From an uncultured Eubacteriales bacterium (lineage in GTDB: Bacteria > Bacillota > Clostridia > Oscillospirales > CAG-272), in contig USGH01000047.1 of the NCBI GenBank assembly GCA_900554225.1, positions 1 through 12,744 on the forward strand: 12,744 nucleotides of DNA. Direction: 5' to 3'. Under the pieces are notes generated by a model, which was given only the letters and a program-made list of their open reading frames with translations, ran no database searches and was not told the DNA's origin. A program made the position numbers and the translations under genes. Below, piece after piece: positions 1-6,231 of the stretch. How positions within the stretch are numbered: the first letter of the stretch is position 1; the number at the start of each line of letters is the position of its first letter.

Positions 1-707
1 GGTTTGCGCGGAAAGCATACGGCACCGACGACAGCTCCGATCACGCCGCAGAGAATGATGGAGGTGCCGGAGGATACGCCCGCGAACAGCGGAATGTACC
101 GCAGCGCACAGGACAGTCCGGCGGCGACCAGCACCACGATGAGGATCCCGCGTGATTTCCGTGCCGGCGGAATGATGATCGCGAAAAACATCCCGTAAAT
201 CGCCAGTCCGAGGGCACTGCACAGCCGCGGCGGCAGAATGTTCCCGGCAATGCCGCCGAGCAGGGTGCCTGTCGACCAGCCGAGAAACGGGAGCAGGATC
301 AGTCCGTACAGGAATTGTCGGCTCAATTCTCCCGGTCTCCCTGCCGCAACGGCAAAAATCTCATCCGTGATGCCGAATGCGGTGACGAGACGGTGCGGAA
401 CGGTCAGCGATTTATCCGCCTTTTGCGAGAGGGAGAGGCTCATCAGGGAATAGCGCAGATTGATGATAAACTCCGCGATTGCCATTTCGATATAGCTGCC
501 GCCGGTCACGATGATCGACAGTCCGGCAACCTGTCCGGCAGAGGTCAGATTCGTCATGGAAATGAGAAGCGCGATCCATGGAGAAAGCCCTGCATTGGCG
601 GCAGCGATCCCAAAGCCAAACGATACGGAAATGTAGCCGAGCGCGATCGGAATCCCCTGCCGCAGTCCGCAGAGAAAGTCCGTCTTTGATTTTTGCGGGA
701 TGAACAA
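1..707 (-). CDS. azlC: AzlC family branched-chain amino acid permease, 3' end cut by window edge
   Basis: Membrane subunit of the AzlC/AzlD exporter family, which exports branched-chain amino acids and analogues. Reading inward from 707 the frame stays open for 235 codons to the window edge, close to the usual AzlC length of about 230-240, so only the last few residues are likely missing. Near the N terminus it reads LCGLRQGIPIALGYISVSFG, the family's opening helix, followed by several hydrophobic segments and the typical FGITDEIFAVA and NLRYSLMSLS stretches. I chose a TTG start at 707-705 because AAGAAGGG lies 7 bases upstream and no ATG or GTG in this frame follows the upstream stop. A longer N terminus from upstream TTG codons is possible. 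The partner AzlD would be expected just off the left edge. It has its own promoter at 766-794. The family assignment is confident; the exact substrate is inferred. Confidence 0.88.
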   Translation of the reverse strand, partial: MFIPQKSKTDFLCGLRQGIPIALGYISVSFGFGIAAANAGLSPWIALLISMTNLTSAGQVAGLSIIVTGGSYIEMAIAEFIINLRYSLMSLSLSQKADKSLTVPHRLVTAFGITDEIFAVAAGRPGELSRQFLYGLILLPFLGWSTGTLLGGIAGNILPPRLCSALGLAIYGMFFAIIIPPARKSRGILIVVLVAAGLSCALRYIPLFAGVSSGTSIILCGVIGAVVGAVCFPRK

Positions 708-765
708 GAATGAACCCTTCTTACTGTTGAAATTCAAAAGGTTGTCATAAGGCAACTGTTCCTAT

Positions 766-794
766 AGTATACCATATCGCGTCTGGATTTACAA
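766..794 (-). promoter_or_regulatory. Sigma-A type promoter for azlC
   Basis: On the minus strand, TTGTAA (789-794) and TATACT (766-771) are separated by exactly 17 bases, about 60 bases before the TTG start. It lies just after the terminator of the upstream hydrolase gene, so azlC should be transcribed separately. Confidence 0.72.
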
Positions 795-800
795 GAGCAG

Positions 801-842
801 AAAAACACAGGAGAACCATGGCGAACCACAGCTTCTCCTGTG
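801..842 (-). terminator. Rho-independent terminator of the GH123-like gene
   Basis: On the minus strand, a 10-bp perfect outer stem CACAGGAGAA/TTCTCCTGTG (806-842) continues after a bulged G into a further helix capped by a TTCG tetraloop. Five T residues (805-801) follow at once. It sits about 105 bases past the stop of the gene ending at 947. The stretch 843-946 holds nothing else I can support. Confidence 0.85.
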
Positions 843-946
843 CGAATTTGTGAAAAATCGGTTGCCGGACGCAGATTTCTTTCCGTTATCCCGCCAAAAA
901 CGACAGCCTGTATGCGGAAAGAGCGGCGGTGCGCCTTTGCGGTATG

Positions 947-2485
947 TTACGACAGAGCCTTGAGCAGCTCCCGGCGCGCGGCACGGAAGATATGCGGATC
1001 GTACTCCACATCGCGGAACGAGCGGAAAACGGCAGCGCAGATGGCATCCGCTCTGGCACGATCCGTTTCAGCAAGCTTTTTGAGCATTTCATATTCCTCG
1101 GCACTTGCACGGTGATTCTCCAGCCGGATCGACATCCACGGGCCGGAATCGCTCGGGTAGATCAGATGCGTGTCTCCGGCGGGCAGATGGCAGACCGAAT
1201 CGGTGTTGTGATGCTCCGGGCAGTTTTCCGTAAAGGGATCCTGTCCCGGCTGATAGCACATCGCCGCCCAATGGAGGTATCCGGTCAGATTGTACCTGTA
1301 GTTGCCCCAGAAGAGATAGCGCGTGGAGAGGAGCGGATAGTCCATGAACCGGTTGATGTATCCGGGCTCACGCGGACCGCAGCAGACATAGTGCCAGATC
1401 TCGTCCCCATTGGCGCGCAGGGTCTCCATTTCCTTCTGATGGCGGTCATATTCGGCGTTCAGCGGCACCCAAATGTCGAGCGCACCGTGCAGATTGCCGT
1501 AGGACATCGCGTCCACGAGACGAATATCCGGAACAAATTTGCGGATCAGTCCACAGAGCGCACGGAATTCGGTGGCGTTGTAGGTGTTCGGCTCATCCGC
1601 GACGCCCATGATGAATTTGTCCAGCCAACCGTTTTTCTCAAGCATATCATGGAGTGCGGGCAGATACTGGGACAGATAGCAGTACCCCTCGTAGGACATC
1701 GATGGGATATCGCCGTTTACAAGGATCGTCGATTCGTGCCAGCTCTTGCGCCATCCGACGCTCGGGCCGTTGAAGAACTTCATGCCAAGCGCGAAATACC
1801 GACGCATCGATTCCTCCATCGGCGTGAAATCAAAGGCGTATCTGTTGTCGCCGAGATTGGTTACGATCGGACCGCGCATGTACATCATGTTCTGGTGCAT
1901 CCGACGAAGCAGTGCGATACAGCGGCGATCCATCTCGTCCCATTCCGGCGTGCCCGGCTGTACGTGGAAGTACGGCTCCAGCTGTCTCTGCGCGTATCCC
2001 TGGATGATCGTCAGCGTCTCCTCCGGCACCACGGCGGCATAGACCTCGATCGTCACGGGAACCCGCACGTCCTCTACGAGAATCTGTCCCTTGTAGGTCC
2101 CGGGCTTTGTCTCCTCCGGGATCACAAACGCGAGATACAGCCCGCCATCTCCCTTTGTGACCGGGATCGTACCGTCATAGGGGCGCAGACAGTCGTATAC
2201 CAGAAACGGCGCGATCCGTTCGGGGTAATGGGGCGCGCGATTCTCCGGTGCGATCCCCTCGTTGCGCTCTACATTGACGGGATACAGCCCATAGATTTCG
2301 CAGGAAAAGGGCAGCCCATCTGTTTTTACGGAGATTTTGCCTTCGTCCGGCACGTCGGAGAGCAGGATCTGTGTGGCGGCATAGGTGCGGCGCGGTGTGT
2401 CCAGTGTGACGGCATCGGCGGCGGATTGGTAGCTCCATTCGCCCGGATACGTGTATTCCGCCGCGTCGACTACGATGTAACGCAT
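947..2485 (-). CDS. GH123/DUF4091-like glycoside hydrolase, apparently cytoplasmic
   Basis: A 512-residue protein resembling the DUF4091 / GH123 glycoside hydrolases, whose characterised members are beta-N-acetylgalactosaminidases. An N-terminal beta-rich part (about 1-155) holds PEETKPGTYKGQILVEDV, typical of the family's N-terminal domain. The catalytic TIM-barrel part follows, with KFIMGVADEPN carrying the Asp-Glu pair (D297, E298) that in GH123 stabilises the N-acetyl group and acts as acid/base. A Trp/Tyr-rich barrel strand (FWGNYRYNLTGYLHWA) and a C-terminal helical segment complete it. The start is the ATG with AAGGAGG 8 bases upstream (2494-2500); the longer open frame to 2548 has no such site. 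No signal peptide or membrane segment is visible, unlike secreted GH123 enzymes. It is monocistronic, with a promoter at 2575-2603 and a terminator at 801-842. The fold is fairly sure, the substrate unknown. Confidence 0.82.
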   Translation of the reverse strand: MRYIVVDAAEYTYPGEWSYQSAADAVTLDTPRRTYAATQILLSDVPDEGKISVKTDGLPFSCEIYGLYPVNVERNEGIAPENRAPHYPERIAPFLVYDCLRPYDGTIPVTKGDGGLYLAFVIPEETKPGTYKGQILVEDVRVPVTIEVYAAVVPEETLTIIQGYAQRQLEPYFHVQPGTPEWDEMDRRCIALLRRMHQNMMYMRGPIVTNLGDNRYAFDFTPMEESMRRYFALGMKFFNGPSVGWRKSWHESTILVNGDIPSMSYEGYCYLSQYLPALHDMLEKNGWLDKFIMGVADEPNTYNATEFRALCGLIRKFVPDIRLVDAMSYGNLHGALDIWVPLNAEYDRHQKEMETLRANGDEIWHYVCCGPREPGYINRFMDYPLLSTRYLFWGNYRYNLTGYLHWAAMCYQPGQDPFTENCPEHHNTDSVCHLPAGDTHLIYPSDSGPWMSIRLENHRASAEEYEMLKKLAETDRARADAICAAVFRSFRDVEYDPHIFRAARRELLKALS

Positions 2486-2574
2486 GGTATTTTCCTCCTT
2501 GATTCTCCCGTTTGCGGGATGGATTTTCTTTGGGATGCGCTGAATCAATCAACTTGAAATCAGCGTTTTTCTTT

Positions 2575-2603
2575 ATTATAGCGGTTCTTTACGGAAAAGT
2601 AAA
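2575..2603 (-). promoter_or_regulatory. Promoter for the GH123-like gene
   Basis: On the minus strand, TTTACT (2598-2603) and a perfect TATAAT (2575-2580) are separated by 17 bases, about 90 bases before the ATG at 2485. It is divergent from the LCP promoter at 2657-2685; the two -35 boxes are about 53 bases apart. Confidence 0.72.
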
Positions 2604-2656
2604 GAGAAATTGCGGGATTTTTCCTGTGGATCTACAAAAATGGAGCCGTCTGTGCC

Positions 2657-2685
2657 TTGCAAAATCGGTCAGAATCTGCTATAAT
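2657..2685 (+). promoter_or_regulatory. Promoter for the LCP gene
   Basis: TTGCAA (2657-2662) and a perfect TATAAT (2680-2685) are 17 bases apart, about 43 bases before the GTG start at 2729. No other gene is seen between the divergent promoters. Confidence 0.8.
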
Positions 2686-2728
2686 ACCTACGTTATATTT
2701 TATTTTCAAAAAAGCATGAGGCGCATAC

Positions 2729-3931
2729 GTGAAAAAAGGAAGAATCATCGCGCTGGTCGTGGCACTGCTGATCCCCGCTACACTGGTCGCGTGTTATCAG
2801 TACCTCTTTGGAAAAATGGACCGCGACCGGTTTACGGCACCGGAATCTCTGTCCGTCGTGGATACCGGAAACATTGTCCGTGTGCCGACGATCGAGCAGG
2901 AAACGGTGTCCGAGGGCATTCTCGATGAGGACGGCAACCTGACCGACTTAAAGCTCCCGGACGAGGCTCTGGCGATACTGGAGGAAGCCACCGCGGATAC
3001 CACGGAGCGGGAAGCTGAGACCGAATCCGAAACGGAATCCGAAACGGAGACCAGGGTACCCGAGACCAAGGCACCGGAAACCAGACCGCCGGAGACCAAG
3101 CCTGTGGAGACCAGACCGATAGGGGATGCGGTACAGCTCGATAAGCATGTGAGCTACCTTTTGCCCGGCTCCGATAAGATCAAGATTTTTGTCATCTATG
3201 GTCTGGATGAGAAAACCGCTTCGGACGTGATCATTCTCACCGCCGTCGATCCGATCCACAATAAGGTCAAAATCATCTCCATCGCCCGGGATACCTATTC
3301 CTATATCTCGGAAAAGGGCGCGCATTCCAAGCTCAATTACGCCTATTCGATGGGTGGTCCCACCCTTGCGGTCAAAACGCTGAACGAAAATTTCTATCTC
3401 CATGTCGAGGATTACGTTGCCGTCAATTTCGAGCAGACCGCAAGTCTTGTTGATATTATGGGCGGCGTGGATGTGGAATTGCGAGAGGACGAGATTGAGG
3501 CGATCTATGCATTCCGCGATGTTATGACCCCCGGCGTGAATCACCTCAACGGCGAACAGGCTCTCTCCTATGCCAGACTCCGCTACATCGACAACGACCT
3601 GTCGCGCAATACCAGACAGCGCAAGATCGTCGCCGCCCTGTACGACAAATTCCGCACCCTGAATGTCACCAAATATCCGGAGCTGATCCGCGAAACCGCC
3701 GGACTTTGCGCCACCTCCTTTACCGACGCGGAGCTGTTGTCCCTCGGTACCACGGTGCTGGGCATGAAAAGCTGTACGTTTGAACAGTACAATTTCCCGA
3801 ATGCGAATACAAGCTGCTGGACGGGCTATATCGACGAGCTGCTCTATTTTGTCTACGATACCAGCATCGTCAGCGACCAGATTTACAAAATCATCTACGA
3901 GGATTACTACGTCAGCGGCTATGTATCATAG
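2729..3931 (+). CDS. LytR-CpsA-Psr (LCP) family cell wall glycopolymer ligase, membrane anchored
   Basis: LCP proteins transfer undecaprenyl-linked glycopolymers such as teichoic acid or capsule to peptidoglycan outside the cell. This 400-residue protein has a short basic N terminus and one transmembrane helix (about 5-25). A spacer follows, then a Thr/Glu/Pro-rich linker (about 90-130) made of ESET and PETK/PETR units. The LCP domain spans about 150-310. Visible family motifs are GLD (D160), ASD (D166), SIARDTY (R187), the strand holding GGVDVE, YARLR (R283, R285) and RNTRQR (293-298). The Arg usually preceding the Ser-Asp of the first motif is Ala164 here. About 90 more residues follow without a recognised domain. 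The start is GTG with GAGG 7 bases upstream; an ATG at 2716 is out of frame. It is a single-gene unit with its own promoter. The polymer it attaches cannot be told. Confidence 0.88.
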   Translation: MKKGRIIALVVALLIPATLVACYQYLFGKMDRDRFTAPESLSVVDTGNIVRVPTIEQETVSEGILDEDGNLTDLKLPDEALAILEEATADTTEREAETESETESETETRVPETKAPETRPPETKPVETRPIGDAVQLDKHVSYLLPGSDKIKIFVIYGLDEKTASDVIILTAVDPIHNKVKIISIARDTYSYISEKGAHSKLNYAYSMGGPTLAVKTLNENFYLHVEDYVAVNFEQTASLVDIMGGVDVELREDEIEAIYAFRDVMTPGVNHLNGEQALSYARLRYIDNDLSRNTRQRKIVAALYDKFRTLNVTKYPELIRETAGLCATSFTDAELLSLGTTVLGMKSCTFEQYNFPNANTSCWTGYIDELLYFVYDTSIVSDQIYKIIYEDYYVSGYVS

Positions 3932-3990
3932 GAGGGCTTTTTCTTCTGTCTAAAGACAGCATAGCTGGTGGTTTTTTCTCGCTTAAGCTA
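3932..3990. other. Intergenic segment with small palindromes and a T6 run; possible repeat or LCP terminator
   Basis: Directly after the LCP stop come a 5-bp hairpin CTGTC/GACAG with a TAAA loop (3946-3959), a T6 run (3972-3977) 12 bases later, and the 8-bp palindrome GCTTAAGC (3981-3988). The T run is not next to a strong stem, so this is not a clean terminator. Its composition suggests a recurrent intergenic repeat or a decayed mobile element end, which one copy cannot establish. Confidence 0.3.
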
Positions 3991-3995
3991 CAATA

Positions 3996-4033
3996 AATCC
4001 CGCCGGCAGCGCGGAATGTCTGCCGGCGGGATT
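3996..4033. terminator. Perfect 14-bp GC-rich hairpin between convergent genes, probable bidirectional terminator
   Basis: AATCCCGCCGGCAG (3996-4009) and its exact reverse complement (4020-4033) flank a 10-base loop. It lies between the stop of the plus-strand LCP gene and the stop of the minus-strand peptidase gene. On the minus strand TTATTG follows, a weak U tract; on the plus strand none follows. The stretch 4034-4118 holds no further gene I can support. Confidence 0.6.
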
Positions 4034-4118
4034 GTGCGTGGAATGTGTTGGATAAGCGAGCTATGCGGATTGCTTTGGAGGCATCGTAACATGACGGGTT
4101 CAATGTGATTGCGGGACG

Positions 4119-5042
4119 TTATTTGAAGATTCTCAGTCCCTGGATATCACTGAAATCAAAAGTTGTTGCCGTCCAACACGCATTCATGAGAACATTGTCA
4201 CCAGAAGTCCCATAATAACTAACAGGGTCACATACAGTAAAATATGCACCATAAGTCATGTCTGTTGCAACGGCTCTGCTGTCCAAAGACCCGTTGAAAA
4301 ATCTGACGGCAGCAAAAGTAGAGGGATCATCTACAGGACACTTGGTAGAATTTGTGATTGTTATCGGCATTACTATATCTTCTGTTGAGCGGCTTAACGG
4401 GTAAGTTGATGCTACTCCAACAATTAAGTGGGTGCCGTTACTTGAATCTGAAAAGTAAATCCCAACCCCCTGCGGATACTTGTTGATATAGTACGCCAGA
4501 TTATGAGCTTTCTGGGCATCTGTTTTTCCAGACAAATCTACAGTAGAATAGGTAGCGTCGAAATTATTAGCGATTGTAGTGGGAGTTGTAAATACAGGGT
4601 CAGAAGAATAAGATGCGATGTATTTTCCAGAAGTACTGTTATAAGTAATGGAAGGAAAACCGGCATTGGCATACGTAACAGTAAAGGGATCGGCTTCTAA
4701 GTATGCGGTGGTTGTGAGAGAAGAACGAACATCTACTACTCTAGATGAAGTAGTATTTCCAAGATTTTTCAAAATCATAGCATAGGATGTAACAAAACAG
4801 CCTTCACTATAAATTCTGTTGTACCAGCTCGTTGAGGAGTACGAACCGGAAGAACAATAGAGTTTGTTGAGATTTGTGGTTATATAATTAGGGGTGTTTT
4901 TGTTGGTATAATAAATATACGAAGAAGCATAACACGGAAGACAGAAAATGTTGAGGAATAACATGCAAACTGCTAAGAGTGTGCAAATGGTTCTGGTTTT
5001 ATAAGTTGACTTAAATTTCGTAATTTTCCTCCTTGAATTCAT
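4119..5042 (-). CDS. Secreted C39-like (papain-fold) cysteine peptidase
   Basis: A 307-residue protein with an Sec-type signal peptide: a basic n-region, a hydrophobic core at about 18-36 and a likely cleavage after CYAS (about 40). The mature part has the layout of Peptidase_C39-like proteins. EGCFVTSYAMILKNLG places a candidate nucleophile Cys82 at the start of a helix, NGTHLIVGV gives His205, and VCDPVS gives Asp272. The hallmark GCGPTS is changed to GCFVTS. The family cleaves peptides, but some members are inactive or act on non-peptide bonds, so activity is inferred. Its ATG overlaps the stop of the upstream lipoprotein gene (ATGA, 5042-5039), indicating translational coupling; an AGGAGG just inside the gene has no start codon suitably behind it. 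GC content is clearly lower than in neighbouring genes, suggesting acquisition by transfer. Confidence 0.66.
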   Translation of the reverse strand: MNSRRKITKFKSTYKTRTICTLLAVCMLFLNIFCLPCYASSYIYYTNKNTPNYITTNLNKLYCSSGSYSSTSWYNRIYSEGCFVTSYAMILKNLGNTTSSRVVDVRSSLTTTAYLEADPFTVTYANAGFPSITYNSTSGKYIASYSSDPVFTTPTTIANNFDATYSTVDLSGKTDAQKAHNLAYYINKYPQGVGIYFSDSSNGTHLIVGVASTYPLSRSTEDIVMPITITNSTKCPVDDPSTFAAVRFFNGSLDSRAVATDMTYGAYFTVCDPVSYYGTSGDNVLMNACWTATTFDFSDIQGLRIFK

Positions 5043-5704
5043 CCTAAATTGTTTTCTTCATTATTTTTTGTGTGGGTGATTTCTGGAACGATTTCCATTT
5101 CTCCTGAATCTGTTTCAAGAGTTTCAGGGGGGGCGGTAGTGGTTGGGAGACTGTTGTATTGTGCAGAGTAATCTTTGTCGAGTTCAGTACCCTCAAAGAC
5201 ATTGTTGCCAAATAAAACAGATGCCGGGAGTTGTACTTCTTTAAGTGAATTACAGTACGCAAAAGCTTTATCATTGATACTTACAGTGGTTTGTGGAACA
5301 GAATCGAATTCTATGGTTTCCAAATAAATACAATTATCGAATGCACTTACTCCAATGTACTCAATATTTGAGGACATTCTGATTTGCCGAAGCCCATCGC
5401 TCATGTAATAGCAACAAAGGAATGCGTAATCTTCAATAATTGTGACCGTGTCTGGAATATAGACTGAAGTAATCACTCGCTCGTCGGTATACGTGAGTAA
5501 GTCAAAAACATGTTTGCCGATACTATTAATTCCATCGGGAATCACAACATCTCCGCCTGGACCGCAGTATTTAGTTAATACTGCAAGTCCATTTTCGTTA
5601 TACTCAACCAGAAAATCTTGTGAGAAAGAGATGTCAGATGATTGGAAAGTACATGAAGGCAGAGTGAGAATTAGTGAAAACGTCACAAGAAACGCAAGTA
5701 TCAA
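5039..5704 (-). CDS. BspA-like leucine-rich repeat (LRR_5) surface lipoprotein, start region apparently frameshifted
   Basis: The open frame gives 221 residues from a TTG. A hydrophobic segment ending LTLPSC gives a lipobox (Cys18), so the protein should be lipid-anchored outside the membrane. The mature part holds about four LRR_5 (BspA/TpLRR) units, recognisable as GDVVIPDGINSIGKHVF, VYIPDTVTIIEDYAF, SSNIEYIGVSAFDNC and INDKAFAYCNSLKEVQL. A Pro/Thr/Glu-rich tail follows. Such repeats mediate binding to proteins or host surfaces. The start is doubtful: the TTG has no well-placed ribosome binding site, while GGAGG (5735-5739) precedes an ATG (5732-5730) in another frame. Removing one A from the A5 run (5725-5729) would give MKTKRVLKSLILAFLV, a normal lipoprotein signal. 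So this is a frameshifted gene, a sequence error, or a rare start. It is the first gene of the AT-rich pair with the peptidase. Confidence 0.68.
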   Translation of the reverse strand: MILAFLVTFSLILTLPSCTFQSSDISFSQDFLVEYNENGLAVLTKYCGPGGDVVIPDGINSIGKHVFDLLTYTDERVITSVYIPDTVTIIEDYAFLCCYYMSDGLRQIRMSSNIEYIGVSAFDNCIYLETIEFDSVPQTTVSINDKAFAYCNSLKEVQLPASVLFGNNVFEGTELDKDYSAQYNSLPTTTAPPETLETDSGEMEIVPEITHTKNNEENNLG

Positions 5705-5776
5705 TGATTTCAGAACCCTTTTCGTTTTTCATCACCTCCAGATTTTATGCCTTTACTACGCTTTTAAATTTGCTTG

Positions 5777-5838
5777 AAAAAAGCGCATAGTGTGGATTCG
5801 CAGGAATAACAACTATCCTGTGACCAACCCTATGCGCT
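5777..5838 (-). terminator. Rho-independent terminator of the small RNA or leader
   Basis: On the minus strand, a 9-bp perfect outer stem AGCGCATAG (5838-5830) / CTATGCGCT (5790-5782) encloses an inner CAGGA/TCCTG hairpin and is followed directly by six T (5782-5777). The 5' arm includes the stop codon TAG (5832-5830) of the short ORF. It lies about 45 bases before the start region of the lipoprotein gene, so it would limit read-through into that gene. Confidence 0.75.
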
Positions 5839-5949
5839 AATGTGAATGCGTTTAATCGGATATGGTATTGTTTTGATCAGTTCATGTTTATCCGATGTAT
5901 TAGGCATAGGATGGAACACTGTGCATTCGAAGCACTGGAAAAATACCAT
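5830..5949 (-). CDS. Short ORF inside the candidate RNA, 39 residues, function unknown
   Basis: ATG at 5949-5947 is preceded by GGGGGTGAT, a good Shine-Dalgarno match with the G run ending 8 bases from the ATG, and the frame runs 39 codons to a TAG that lies in the terminator's 5' arm. The peptide begins MVFFQCFECTVFHPMP, with a Cys-x2-Cys pair and a nearby His, and ends basic (PIKRIHISA). A second in-frame ATG at 5964 would add five residues but lacks a ribosome site. No signal peptide or transmembrane segment stands out. The start codon lies in a helix that can be closed by the 3' part of the ORF, so translation could be gated by RNA structure. It may instead be an accidental reading frame within a non-coding RNA. 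I do not recognise a family. Confidence 0.36.
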   Translation of the reverse strand: MVFFQCFECTVFHPMPNTSDKHELIKTIPYPIKRIHISA

Positions 5950-6034
5950 ATCGATCACCCCCATTTATAAAATTCCAACTGATCTATCGTGATGAGAGAT
6001 GCCCGATAGGGAACCTCTCTACCTGACCGTCTTT

Positions 6035-6063
6035 ATTGTAACACAATAAGATTGAAATGTCAA
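6035..6063 (-). promoter_or_regulatory. Strong sigma-A promoter for the small RNA or leader
   Basis: On the minus strand, a perfect TTGACA (6058-6063) is followed after 17 bases by TACAAT (6035-6040), five of six matches. The -10 box lies within an inverted repeat TTATTGT/ACAATAA (7 bp each, 3-base centre), which might bind a regulator. This is the closest match to the consensus in the window. The stretch 6064-6191 holds no gene I can support. Confidence 0.82.
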
Positions 6064-6191
6064 CACTAAATCTCACAAAAATTCAAAATAGTCAAATAGC
6101 ATGATATTAATCATCATAACTTGTCTATATTGCTGACAGTCTTGCATGAATGAGAAAGGAATGTCTGGGCATCTCTTTAGTATACACAATG

Positions 6192-6220
6192 AAAAAGGGG
6201 AATCGAGCGATCCCCCCTTT
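6192..6220 (-). terminator. Terminator of the DUF3737-NYN operon
   Basis: On the minus strand, AAAGGGG and CCCCTTT arms plus an inner ATC/GAT stem with a GCTC loop are followed by a T run (6196-6192). It lies just past the stop of the NYN gene at 6232. Confidence 0.72.
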
Positions 6221-6231
6221 CCTGTACTTTT

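Larger units (their letters stand above)
5777..6028 (-). ncRNA. Candidate structured small RNA or attenuating leader of about 250 nt
   Basis: Bounded by a near-consensus promoter (6035-6063) and a terminator (5777-5838). From the 5' end: GAGAGGT/ATCTCTC hairpin (6019-6013 with 6000-5994) around a small CCC/GGG stem; an 11-bp pairing GATATGGTATT (5952-5942) with AATACCATATC (5869-5859); an 8-bp pairing ATCGGATA (5896-5889) with TATCCGAT (5862-5855). The last two compete for the same bases (5862-5859). CCTATGC (5910-5904) can also pair with GCATAGG (5835-5829), which overlaps the terminator's 5' arm, so it could act as an antiterminator. I recognise no known riboswitch or housekeeping RNA. It may be a stand-alone RNA, a short-peptide mRNA, or a leader controlling the lipoprotein-peptidase pair. 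Confidence 0.5.

Noticed and set aside
929..2557. Long plus-strand open frame of 542 codons
   Set aside because: It is antisense to the GH123-like gene, has no ribosome site or recognisable domain, and its low-complexity Arg/His/Val-rich translation is typical of the opposite strand of a GC-rich gene.
2990..3120. Short regular DNA repeats in the LCP linker as a possible CRISPR or satellite
   Set aside because: They are in-frame codons for ESET and PETK/PETR units without spacers of constant length.
2948..3544. Minus-strand frame of 198 codons within the LCP gene
   Set aside because: A shadow of the LCP gene; its regular pattern comes from the Thr/Glu/Pro repeat in the linker.
3912..4103. 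Minus-strand 63-codon frame across the LCP end and hairpins
   Set aside because: It covers the T6 run, palindromes and the 14-bp hairpin; the peptide reflects the repeat-like segment rather than a gene.
5947..5964. Upstream ATG at 5964 as start of the short ORF
   Set aside because: The better ribosome site (GGGGGTGAT) fits the ATG at 5949 and overlaps the first codons after 5964.
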